Assembly (NCBI GenBank): GCA_014871385.1
Contig: CM026424.1
Span: forward strand, 18,895,956-18,959,955
Source of the DNA: Ceratodon purpureus
Taxonomy: Eukaryota > Streptophyta > Bryopsida > Pseudoditrichales > Ditrichaceae
Length of the DNA: 64,000 nucleotides
Reading direction: 5' to 3'
Shown here: positions 35,996 through 45,540 of the stretch, in pieces
Layout of the letters: each line of letters starts with the position of its first letter
Position numbering within the stretch: the stretch's first letter is position 1
Position numbers and translations under genes: made by a program
The notes under the pieces: generated by a model
Databases searched by the model: none
Told to the model about the DNA's origin: nothing
What the model saw: only the letters and a program-made list of their open reading frames with translations

Positions 35996-36532
35996 ACTTT
36001 TACATTATTTGAAAGGTTTTTTACTTTTTTAATGACTAAACAGACCACCCCCCTCCTCCTCTCTTCCCTGATTCTAATTTTTGGGAACCTTACGGCTTTT
36101 TGTAGGAATACCTAAGTACTTTTCCTTAATTTGGATTTTAGTTTTCTAATTTATGAGCCCATTTTTTAAATTTTGGATTCAATTTTTTAATGCACTGGGA
36201 TCCAGTATTCTGTGGCTTTCACTTTGCTGCTGGGCAAGGCCACCGGAATAAAGTGAGAGGTCCTTCTCTCCACTGGACAGAATCTACAGAATTCGTAAGA
36301 GGTTAAGCTTCTCATGGAGTGCAATAAAGGTAAATTGAACCGAAGCCTCATTCTGTAGGCGTTAATGGTGTATTTTTATTTCGAAAATTTTAGCATTCAT
36401 TATTTGATACAATTGGCATAATATTCATTAACCAAAGGCAATTAAAAAAGTAAAATTTAAAAAAGTAAAAAACATTTCAAAAAAAGTAAAAGTTCTATCT
36501 CCTTTATGAATGTAAAAGAACCATTAGAAATG

Positions 36533-36540
36533 TATATATA
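36533..36540 (+). promoter_or_regulatory. TATA box of copy C
   Basis: TATATATA lies about 207 bp upstream of the copy C start. Only degenerate remnants of the 26-bp unit flank it (about 36480-36522). Confidence 0.6.
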
Positions 36541-36746
36541 CACATAGAGCCTACCATCAAGATCAAAATATCTTCATATGTTCTTTCCTTGTTTGAAATT
36601 GAATTGGAATATTGTAGGTTGCTTTTAGACAATTGTAAGACTTTTAAGTACTTGAAGTATTCAAAGTAACTCAATATTTCTAGACTTCATTGCACTAATA
36701 TTTTTACATTTCCATAGCTATCACATTATATTTCTAGGATTTCAAA

Positions 36747-37370
36747 ATGGCACTCAGAAGATTTAAAGTTCTATTGACTATTTTCATTCTTGCTCTTCAC
36801 TTCTTTTCATCATTCAATCTTCTAGCGGCAGGACAAGACAATGTTCTAAATCCTAGTTCTCCTCCACTTTGGCATACACAAAAAAATGGACCGTTTGGAC
36901 CACGCGGAGTGCCTAATGTCTCCAATTTCATCAAACCCCTATCATACCTTGGAGATGGCAAACCTCAACAAGTTCCACATGTTGGGCCAGGCTCACATTG
37001 CGGCCCAACTACACAGATCAATGGAACGGATTTGATCAAGTGCCCCCGCCCATCAAACGTTGGCGATGACAAATCCGAACAAGTCCCACATGTTGGGCCG
37101 GGCTCACATTGTGGCCCAACTACACAGATCAATGGAACAGATTTGATCAAGTGCCCCCGCCCATCAAACGTTGAAGATGACAAATCTGAACAAGTTCCAC
37201 ATGTTGCACCAGGCTCACATTGTGGCCCAACTACACAGATCAATGGAACGGATTTGATCAAGTGTCCCCGCCATCGAGTCCCAAGCAACAAGCAGGTTCC
37301 CAAACAAGAAGCTTCTACGCAAGACTCTATTGATAGCACTCCACATTTTGAGCCTCAATCGTCACCATAA
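36747..37370 (+). CDS. Secreted 37-aa-repeat protein, copy C (three units)
   Basis: This single-exon ORF of 207 aa is identical in protein to copy B. Residues 1-29 are a signal peptide; 30-75 are a Pro-rich spacer with FGPRGVPNVSN; 76-173 hold the three repeats; 174-207 are a Lys/Gln/Ser tail. The six repeat cysteines (two per unit) and three NGT sequons suggest secretion, disulfides and N-glycosylation. The start is the first Met of the frame and is conserved in all three copies. Function and family are unrecognised. Confidence 0.72.
   Translation: MALRRFKVLLTIFILALHFFSSFNLLAAGQDNVLNPSSPPLWHTQKNGPFGPRGVPNVSNFIKPLSYLGDGKPQQVPHVGPGSHCGPTTQINGTDLIKCPRPSNVGDDKSEQVPHVGPGSHCGPTTQINGTDLIKCPRPSNVEDDKSEQVPHVAPGSHCGPTTQINGTDLIKCPRHRVPSNKQVPKQEASTQDSIDSTPHFEPQSSP
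36972..37265 (+). repeat. 111-bp in-frame tandem repeats inside copy C
   Basis: Units begin at 36972, 37083 and 37194; the last is cut short after its second Cys. Units differ at only a few bases (for example GGCGAT versus GAAGAT in the linker). The matching array in copy A has two units, so unit number is variable in the family. Confidence 0.9.
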
Positions 37371-38368
37371 AGCATCACAGAATGTTGTATTCAACCAAAT
37401 ATCACAAGGTAGAGATGAATTATTTCTAAAGAAAACCTAGGCATAGTTAAACTGTAGGATTACAATATTTTGTATCTGAAGCTTAGGTTGGACTGCATCA
37501 GTTGAAGTTTTTGTTTACTATACATATAAAAAAAAAAAATAGTGCATAATTAGAGATATGTAGTCAAGTATCTTTATAAATTTTCAAAGTTACAAAGTTA
37601 CACAAGATCGTGTGGAGGTAGAGTTGTACAAGAAAATATGAATGGCTTTTGCATTAATTAATAAAATTCTTTACTTAAATGTTCAATAATCACTTCTGAG
37701 AAGTACATGAGGAATTTGCAAATTTGAATGGAAGGAAAACCCATGTATCTGGATTTTTTTTTTAAAGTAATAATATCAACATTATCTTGCAGCATCATGT
37801 TCGTAAAGGAAGCTTCAATGTTCTAGACAGTCTGATAGACAGAAGGAGATGTTTCAGGGATAAAGTGAATGAGATCATTGCATTATTCAGAGAGTTTGCT
37901 GTTCATGCTGGTACTATTCAGCTGCTTTAGTCCACTCTCAAGTGGAAAAGGAATTGGAAGAACTCAGAAAGAATGTGGGAATTACAGAAGATATTCTTGG
38001 CAGCCTGATGTGTGAGTTTTCTCAGTATGTAGATAGTGGAAATTTGAGGAGCTCAAAATTGATGTTTATGTTGTTAGTACTTACCGCTTTTGCAATGAAG
38101 TGAAAGTTCAAGTGATTAGAAAAAACTAAATAAAACTATATTACATACACTTCCCAGAAGATGAGAGATCTGATGATCAGAATAATTTGTGAAAATACAC
38201 ATTTGATTACAAGAAGTCACTGTTGTTCTCTCATGGCAACTAGATTATATCTCTGTTCATTAAAATGAGAATAGTTGGTCCAAGAACTGACGTCTAGGCT
38301 TCAAGTCTATTTGAGAATGTTAATAGAGAGTATACAAGCATCACCAGAGTATCCAGTAATGACCTAGT

Positions 38369-38797
38369 CTAGGAAAAATGTTTTGAACATCTAAGACTCC
38401 AAAGGATTGAGTACTGGAGGCAATGAGCAAATGTAGATGCACCGTCTAATTTCAAGAAATAGGGCACACCACCAGCATGCGATTTCGTTCCTACCAAAAT
38501 TAATGGCGGACTAAAGAGGTACTTAGGCCGCTTGGGCAGCCTCATGTTCTTTGTGAAGCTGCAAGTCGAAGTGGTATACACCTGCGCAAACAGAAAATTC
38601 AAACTTGGATTAAAAACCCTTTTATTCAAGATTGAATAACATGGGAAAAAATATTCATATACGTAAAAAACAACACATATCCAGGCATAATATTGACCGC
38701 CGCTATCATTCAAGACATCTTGATTCCGCATACCACTAGGAAGGTACCAGATATGTGACAAACTCAACGATATGAAACATACCATTGATATTTTCAT
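38369..38797 (-). other. Exon-like block at the edge of copy C, with hydrophobic upstream frame
   Basis: The minus-strand frame runs open for 142 codons. The first part is hydrophobic and contains MVCFISLSLSHIWYLPSG. A TTTGCGCAG acceptor sits just before the VYTTSTCSF block, which is shared with 28210-28418. This could be two exons of a small unrecognised gene or a fortuitous frame. The C-terminal block is conserved between copies A and C. Confidence 0.25.
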
Positions 38798-38799
38798 CG

Positions 38800-40176
38800 T
38801 ACTATAGATAGTTACACTTTCGAATGTATTACTTCACCACAATCGTGGTGTGCGATGTCGAATTCTTCATGGTTGTATTTTATAATACAAAGAATACGCT
38901 ATCGTATACAAGCATTGAACCAAGCATTAGGCACGTAAGAATCCTATATGATCCCACCGATCATTGAACCAAGCATCAGGCACATGGTTTCTGCAAGAAC
39001 TCGGGTCCTGACACTAAAAAGTAATACTGGTACAAGGGAGTTGATGCACGTCCACACACCCACCTCAAGCAATCAGAAATCAAAGTAGAACCCTGGCCTC
39101 CCCAATGCTTTTTTGTAAGTCTGGCATCAATCTCTCAGCCAGCCCTTGAAGTCGCCAATTACAATTACAACGACATGGTTCTTCAAACCTGGCAGGGACA
39201 CACCTCAAATTTAAAACAAGTCGTTGAAAATACGTTGTGTGCAAAAAAGGAAGAGACGAAAATAGTCAGCTCAAAATCCTACAAGTGCATCCCAGAAAGA
39301 CGTACCGACAAAAGCTCTGCTGAAGAAGACCCTGTGCATCTCTCAAGTATCCCACTGACTTCAAAACCTCTCGATCCCTGAAGCTCTTCTTGTCCCGATA
39401 TTCTAAAACCACACTCATCCCCAGCTTCCCACTTACACAAACGTGCAAGTGCCCAATTCAAACCAAGGGATATAACGGTTGAACGCAACACTACTTCGTG
39501 ATCCGAAAGTTCCGAATGGTTATCTAAGTTAAAGCTTTCAAAAGATCTAAGTCATGTGAGGTTGTTAGGTACTAAACGTTTTGAAAGTCATCTCGATCAC
39601 TTTGCGAACCCCAAGAACAGAGTGCACACACAGGATGCCACAGTTAGAGAATTAGTCTTCGCGGGAGATGTACTGTGTAGTACTGGACGACCCTGATGGT
39701 AGGATGGCACGTTCACATCAAGCGGATGAAGTTCACATCATCGGGATCTCTCAGAACGCCGGCGCTCCCAATGTTGGGAGCGTAGGCGTACCCTAGAGGT
39801 CCCATAAAAAAATAAAAAACGAATTTATAACTTTAATTTTGCTATCAACTATTAATCTAATCAAAGTAAATACTTTCTAGTTTTAAAGTCTGAATAGATA
39901 ACATGAAGTTAAAGGATACAATTTTACTTTTGAATCCACAACTTTTGCGGTTGACATCTTTTGACTTTTGCTTTTAACATCTTTTGCTTTTATATTTTCT
40001 TTTAGTTTTTAAAATAAAAACTTGTACTATCTTTTTCTTTAGCTTCATTATATAAGATCTTCATCACATAAGATCATGTTATATTATAAGGCTCCTGACC
40101 ATTCTCATTGCTCGTCCAAGTTTTTTTAATTTGAAATAAATTCATCTCATAAAGTCAAAGAAATTGATCTTATTAC
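38800..40176. other. Intergenic, no supportable gene
   Basis: It contains a short near-direct repeat (CATTGAACCAAGCAT, at about 38913 and 38964) and a CACCACAATCGTGGTG palindrome near 38835. 39000-39790 is less AT-rich and has open frames on both strands (up to 70 codons) that I cannot assign. 39800-40176 is AT-rich promoter-like sequence ahead of the F-box gene. Confidence 0.45.
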
Positions 40177-41421
40177 GTGAGTTCTTATACAATGGCCTTC
40201 GATGGTGCATTATGGAGTCAACTTCCTTTGGAAGTTGTTGAACAAATATTGTCTTTTCTACCCATGCCGGATTTGTGTAGATATTGCACTATATGCAAAG
40301 CATGGAATGAGCTCATCAACAACCCCGCCTTTAGTATGCTACATGTGCGCAATAGGAATAAACATTCACCTTTTATAGCAATACATTCCATTACCATTTC
40401 CTTTCAAAATGGAGTGTATATTGATGGAAGCCAAGTATTGTGTTTCTTTGACATTAGTTCAAAGAAATGGTACTCAGTGAAACCTCGTGATGGTTTTGAA
40501 ACGTCATTTCTATTTGACACTCAACACTTTCACATTGTCGCGATGGATAGAGGTCTTGTGCTTCTCAAAGCTCTCAAGGGAGCTCCTAAACTATGTCATC
40601 ATGAAAGTGGTTGTACACAACTATGCGTGTGGAATCCTATAAAAGACATGAAGATTATATTGCCATGTGTACTAAATTATGACAGTTATTCACTCATAAA
40701 TCTTATTGTTGATGACATAGCCGAGACTTTCAAGGTATTTGTTACAAAAGACGATTCGAAAAGTCGTGTGGTGGACATATATGATTCTGTAATGAAGGAG
40801 TGGAAGGCGTCAAGGAAATTTGGAACGAACAATACAAGGATATATATTACCGTTCAAAGTATTGTATTTCAAAATCTTCTATACATTTTATGTTTTGCTT
40901 ATGATAAAAATCGCTTTCTACAATGTGGACAGTATGAATTATGGAGGTACAACCATGTTGCAGATAACTGGGAAAGATTGTATCTTGCGGACGGTTGCTT
41001 TGTCGAACGTATTTACAGACATTCTGATGTGACAATTGGACAACTCGTTGTAAGCGGCGAGCGTCTTTTTGTGACGTATTGGCGTAACATACCACAAAAT
41101 GTATTTGAAGTGCATGAAATTGATATTCAGAGAAGATCCACGAAGGTATTGTTTACATGGACAAGAACGCACATAATGAGAATTTTCGATATAGATGTCA
41201 ATGTACGTCCTAGTTGTCCAAGCATATATGTTTTTGGTTTCAATAAATCCCTCATGCTTGTATCCATTTTTTCAAGAAATATTGTTATTTTTGATGTAGA
41301 AACAAAAGAGTCCAATTTTGAGTGGCCTAAACTTCCTTTGAGAGAATTAAGGTTGGGAGAAGAGAGATATTCATTGATCGGGAAGCAAATGGACTTCCTT
41401 CTTCCTGGTACACTTAAGTAA
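40177..41421 (+). CDS. F-box protein with Kelch/beta-propeller-like C-terminal region
   Basis: This single-exon ORF of 414 aa is AT-rich like its surroundings. Residues about 13-50 are an F-box (LWSQLPLEVVEQILSFLPMP, then CRYCTICKAWNELINNPAF). The rest has repeated short beta-strand-like blocks with W/Y at the ends (FDISSKKWYSV, VYDSVMKEWKAS, LWRYNHVADNWERLYL), as in plant F-box proteins with Kelch-like or FBA-like propellers. Such proteins are substrate receptors of SCF ubiquitin ligases. The target is unknown. Met6 is an alternative start. No intron is needed. Confidence 0.82.
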   Translation: MSSYTMAFDGALWSQLPLEVVEQILSFLPMPDLCRYCTICKAWNELINNPAFSMLHVRNRNKHSPFIAIHSITISFQNGVYIDGSQVLCFFDISSKKWYSVKPRDGFETSFLFDTQHFHIVAMDRGLVLLKALKGAPKLCHHESGCTQLCVWNPIKDMKIILPCVLNYDSYSLINLIVDDIAETFKVFVTKDDSKSRVVDIYDSVMKEWKASRKFGTNNTRIYITVQSIVFQNLLYILCFAYDKNRFLQCGQYELWRYNHVADNWERLYLADGCFVERIYRHSDVTIGQLVVSGERLFVTYWRNIPQNVFEVHEIDIQRRSTKVLFTWTRTHIMRIFDIDVNVRPSCPSIYVFGFNKSLMLVSIFSRNIVIFDVETKESNFEWPKLPLRELRLGEERYSLIGKQMDFLLPGTLK

Positions 41422-41496
41422 CCAATTATTTTACTTGATGTAGACTTTATTCTCTACATAATTTGAGACAAAGAATCTAACTATTTGAGTCTTCAG

Positions 41497-41970
41497 CCCC
41501 AATTGAACCTGTATCTCAGTTTTCAACAAGTGTGGAGTTTAGTTGGCACTATGAGCTCAAGAGAATATTGATACAAGTGGGTCAAATCTCTTCCTTGATC
41601 AAAGGGACTCAGTACTTGTACAGCTAGTAAATCGTCAGAAGTTAGAGAATACGGCTGTAAGAAATGTAGAGTTACAACGTCAGCTTAGCCAATCCGAGAT
41701 AAAAAGTTCAGAGCTACAACGTGCCAAGTCAAAGTTGAATTGGAGGCTAAGCATTTGAAAAGCTACTGCACATCAAATACCAAATCTCAAGCTGCAACAT
41801 GGGCTACTGGAATTATACATGACATTCCTGAGGCCCGTCCACAGTTCCGAAAGAAATCATTTTTTACGAGTTTTTTGAGTCGTGTGAGGCGGTATCGTGT
41901 TTCATTGGATGGTGGCGCGATTCGTTCATGTCTTGTTCCGATGGATGGCGACATACAAGATCTTCTATAA
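41497..41970 (+). pseudogene. Broken coiled-coil gene fragment
   Basis: Three frames read in succession give a plausible protein: PIEPVSQFSTSVEFSWHYEL, then a heptad-rich LVNRQKLENTAVRNVELQRQ segment, then KVELEAKHLKSYC running to a stop at 41968. Two single-base shifts are needed, near 41563 and 41735. No start is visible. It could be a relic of a coiled-coil protein or of a second domain once downstream of the F-box gene. I do not recognise the family. Confidence 0.35.
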
Positions 41971-42604
41971 TTTCTTTTCTAGATGCTGCCAGTGAATTGA
42001 TCAATAATTCCGATTCCTATTGTTTGATCTTTCGGCAAGAACGATGCACTGCATTTGTAATGCAATGTTGTCATCGCTGTATGAAATTCCACTGCATGTA
42101 TAGTAATCTGGTAACGAAATTCTCTTCTCAAAATCATTGCATTTATGACCTCGTGACTTCTTTGGTGAAATTAGTTTACAAGAATGCAAAACTTAATTTC
42201 ATGTTTGTGTCAAAGAACCAGAGATTGAAGCAGAGCGACAACTAAGATTTTACAAGTAGATTCTATATAGGATAGTGCCGTCACTTATGCTGGTTTACCA
42301 AGGAGAACGTAAAGCATGGAATGCGCTAGTTCCTTGGCTTTTGTTCCGTGCCGCCAGGCAGAGATCAACACAAACATACACAGAAAGATACCTTCATCAT
42401 GGAGGCTTCGTCGGACATTAGGAATGGCAGCCACGTGGGTGAAGGATAATAGCTTGCTAATCACCACCGAATGCTCCATATGGTCCACGAACGCGAAGGC
42501 AATGTAATACACCCTATTTATTACAAAACTCTACTTCAAAACTCTACTTATTACAAAACTCTACTTGATTTGAAAAAAATTGTACCACCAACAGTCAAAT
42601 GTGA
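41971..42604. other. Spacer and 3' flank of cardiolipin synthase
   Basis: No gene is supported. 42515-42568 carries a short repeat of ACAAAACTCTACTT. The rest has only short frames. Confidence 0.5.
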
Positions 42605-45228
42605 TTAGGATTTTTCTACCTTCCGCGAGACCTGCATCAAACCACCGGCACCGGCTGCTGGAGTTGGTCTCCGAAGATACACCCAAGCGTATCCAATCCA
42701 GGACGCTGATGTAGTCGCCACCACTGACCAGCTGCATCATATCATAGAAGTACAAAAGTTAATTTGGATGATATGTGCCATGGCAGGAGATTTTGTAATT
42801 CACAGAAATTGCACCGTGGTTCTACAACTTGTAGCTGATGCACGCACATTTGAAAAAGTAGATCCTTGAGACAAGATATGAACGACAATCTTGACGTAGG
42901 AAATATCGCACAATGGTCACCTAGTCTCATCCTCAAAGAAACACGATGTCCTGAGACAACTCACCTTAGAATAGGGATGATGGAATACGTATCCTGAATC
43001 TCCATTGCTGGCAGCACCAGCGCAGTGCCAATAAGTCCCAACTGCAGCACCATATTCACCTGCTCCACAAAGCAAAGGCTTATCACATCAACGAATGAGC
43101 AGATTCACTTCATCACTACTGCTCTGGAATCCAAGATCAGCTGCGGAGGATGCTCACTGATTGCACCATAGTAAATTAACAGCGAGGGCATAGTAACTTT
43201 GACGAGTTCAATCTTCTAGACAAATTAAGAGAAGATAACTTGGAATTTGATTATCCATAAGCAGAGTGCTGCGAAATTACGTCCAAGAAAAATCAGGAAC
43301 AACATACCTTGCTTATGTACAGAGGTTCAACTTTCTCCACACCACCTGCGCCTATCTTGAAGAACTCACCCAAACCTGACCACTGTAGAAAGGAATCAGA
43401 CATCACGCTTCAGTTACTTCAGTCCTATAATTAAAACAACCCAGGGGCAAACTGGGACAGTCCACACAGTCTACAACTAAATCACTTCTCAAGATCGGTC
43501 GAGAGGAATCACCTTCCAGCGAAGTGTGTATGCCCGGTACACAAACGAGCCAACCAAAAGGACACCATCGCGGGCTACAATCAGTGCAACTAAGCCAGCT
43601 GCCAGGCTAGAGATCCATCAGTACGCATCACCCCTGAGACCCACATTGGATTGGAAAAAATTGTGCAAAAGCAACCTCTTCACCTACGTATCTGGCTCTC
43701 ACTCAACAGCGTCCTGCGTACCATGTTAAACTTAGAAAACCTATTCTTGTAAAGACCAGAAGGATTATCGTTCTTAGAGATAATCTCATTATAAACTGAA
43801 AACATGCATTCTTTGCTTGTCAAGAGTATGTGCTCTCGGACATTTGCTTGGTATAAATATGATATGTTGCTTGGTTATCACTCTTGTGGATGTACTTCAA
43901 GGAAGCTCACTTACGATGTAAGAGGCCAGAATATGCCATTGACACAGCAATACAACCAACTAGGACCTGCATTAAAATGAAATGAGGTTAGCACAATACT
44001 CAGCTGCACTTTATGAGAAGGGTAGAAAGGAGACGCTGAGAGGAGAAACAATAAAGAACAGCTATCCTGAGTGTGATATCGGTGCTTTAGAGTGTCCTTG
44101 TGATCGGAAACCTAAAACACCCACATTATATTTCACTGTACAACTAAGACAGTTTGGAGTATAAAGATATTAGTAATACTAGTTTATATCAGCTGAACTA
44201 ACCTTATCAGCAAGTGGATCAAGATAAGATCCGAGAACTGAATTAATACCCTGTCGACGAGCCATGTAACCATCGAGCTGCATCATCCACCATAATTCAT
44301 AGAACGTCGAGCTCAATATAATATCCAATTTCTCCATCGACTAATAGAGATACACGTGAGTTAATGACTTTCAAGTCATTGCGGTTAAACACGTTCACCC
44401 TATATAATCAAATCCAGGAAGAATCTAAAGAACTTACCCAGTCACTTCCTCCCGCCAGGAGTAGTCCAACAAGGGCAGGTTTCGCCATGCCGTTCGCTAT
44501 CATCCTGCACAGGCGTCCGCTACTATCAGATGGCACCCAACAGATAGCCATCCTCAAATCCTCTCCCCATTTCATACACAAGAGTCACTTGAAGAAATAA
44601 TATGAAGGCATACATGAAAACAAATGTTTTCCACTTCGGGACCGGTAATGATACTTGAAGGTACTTGGATGACATTAACACCTAACAAGCATACAGATGA
44701 AGGTAAATCGTTGATTATATGCATTCTAGAAGCGTACCATGCCAGCAAAGGACCAGAAAGAAGCCGCCCCATGGAGATCGCGTTCGGCCAATTCACGACC
44801 TCTTCCTTGCTCCAGCCCGATCCACCAACCCCATGCGACCCCACAGGAAGACTAGGACTACATTCACCCTGGAAGTTATCCCCATTCTCCGACCGTGCAT
44901 TGCTTCCGGAACTCTTCTCCTCCTCCGAGATCACCCCTTTCCCATCCACCCGCCCCACATCTCGCTCTGTCGAATACGGAAACCTCAGGAGCGGGCACAC
45001 ATCGCTCAACAACCCCCGGCTCCTTCCAGAAGCACCCAAAAACTGACGCAGAGGAGATACCAAAACCTCCTTACACACAACCCCTCTCCCCCAATCGTAA
45101 CCCCTCCGAGCCCCTACCAAATCAACCTGATAATGGAACGACGACAAGGGCCGCACACTCACTCCATTCTGCGACAATGACAAGTACAATCGCCACGCTG
45201 CCCAATGCGCCCGCTCCGGAATCCTCAT
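42605..45228 (-). CDS. CLS: Cardiolipin synthase (CDP-alcohol phosphatidyltransferase family), mitochondrial
   Basis: Eight exons join in frame (45228-44738, 44504-44438, 44277-44203, 43966-43915, 43598-43513, 43382-43308, 43059-42965 and 42731-42605), giving 355 aa, close to Arabidopsis CLS. The enzyme joins CDP-diacylglycerol and phosphatidylglycerol to make cardiolipin in the inner mitochondrial membrane. Residues 1 to about 140 are an Arg/Ser-rich presequence. [15 protein letters not shown] starts the conserved part. The signature D-x2-DG-x2-AR-x8-G-x3-D-x3-D is complete: Asp185, Asp188, Gly189, Ala192, Arg193, Gly202, Asp206, Asp210. [11 protein letters not shown] and a Trp-rich last membrane segment follow. 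The start is the first Met; telomere-box-like repeats lie upstream. I see no defect. Confidence 0.93.
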
Positions 45229-45270
45229 GATCTCCTAAAATTCACATCAACTAGAAAAAAAACAACATAA

Positions 45271-45275
<5 letters not shown>

Positions 45276-45305
<30 letters not shown>
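45276..45305. repeat. Poly-A tract of 30 bases
   Basis: Thirty consecutive A lie about 50 bp upstream of the CLS start. The length is probably unstable and could include assembly error. Confidence 0.95.
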
Positions 45306-45309
<4 letters not shown>

Positions 45310-45462
45310 CCATCATCCGATCATAAAAACATAAAACACACATCACTGCACTATATCATCACTTCCAATTCACAATTCAGAACCTCCAAAGCTCAACTCC
45401 TCATCAATCCATCACCAAATCAACCCTCAAAAACCCACTCCAAATCAACCACCCCACCATTC

Positions 45463-45540
45463 ACTAAACCCTAAACCCTCAACCCTAAAATCCTAAAATC
45501 CTAAAATCCTAAAATCCAAATCCTTAAACCCTGAACCCTA
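45463..45540. repeat. Telomere-like (CCCTAAA) and CCTAAAAT repeats upstream of CLS
   Basis: ACTAAACCCTAAACCCTC and AACCCTAAAA are followed by four tandem TCCTAAAA units and further AAACCCTGAACCCT. The AAACCCTAA telo-box is a known element near plant transcription starts, often in genes for translation or organelles. The block lies about 240-310 bp upstream of the CLS start codon, probably in its promoter or leader. Confidence 0.8.

Larger units (their letters stand above)
34320..36030 (-). repeat. Segmental duplication copy B
   Basis: It runs in the same orientation as copy A and opposite to copy C. The CDS and 5' flank match C almost perfectly. The 3' flank (34320-35040) is clearly more diverged from both A and C, with scattered indels and a T-rich run at 34798-34850. 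B and C form an inverted repeat with arms of about 1.7 kb around a spacer of roughly 0.4 kb (about 36030-36450). Confidence 0.85.
36290..38580 (+). repeat. Segmental duplication copy C (inverted relative to A and B)
   Basis: It matches copy A in reverse complement over its whole length, apart from the A-specific insertion and the minisatellite. The downstream 1.2 kb is almost identical to the 3' flank of A, while the coding part has three units like B. The copy is therefore a mosaic. Confidence 0.85.

Noticed and set aside
39760..39810. Possible LTR boundary (TGTTGGGAGCG)
   Set aside because: No matching second LTR, primer-binding site or internal retroelement genes nearby.
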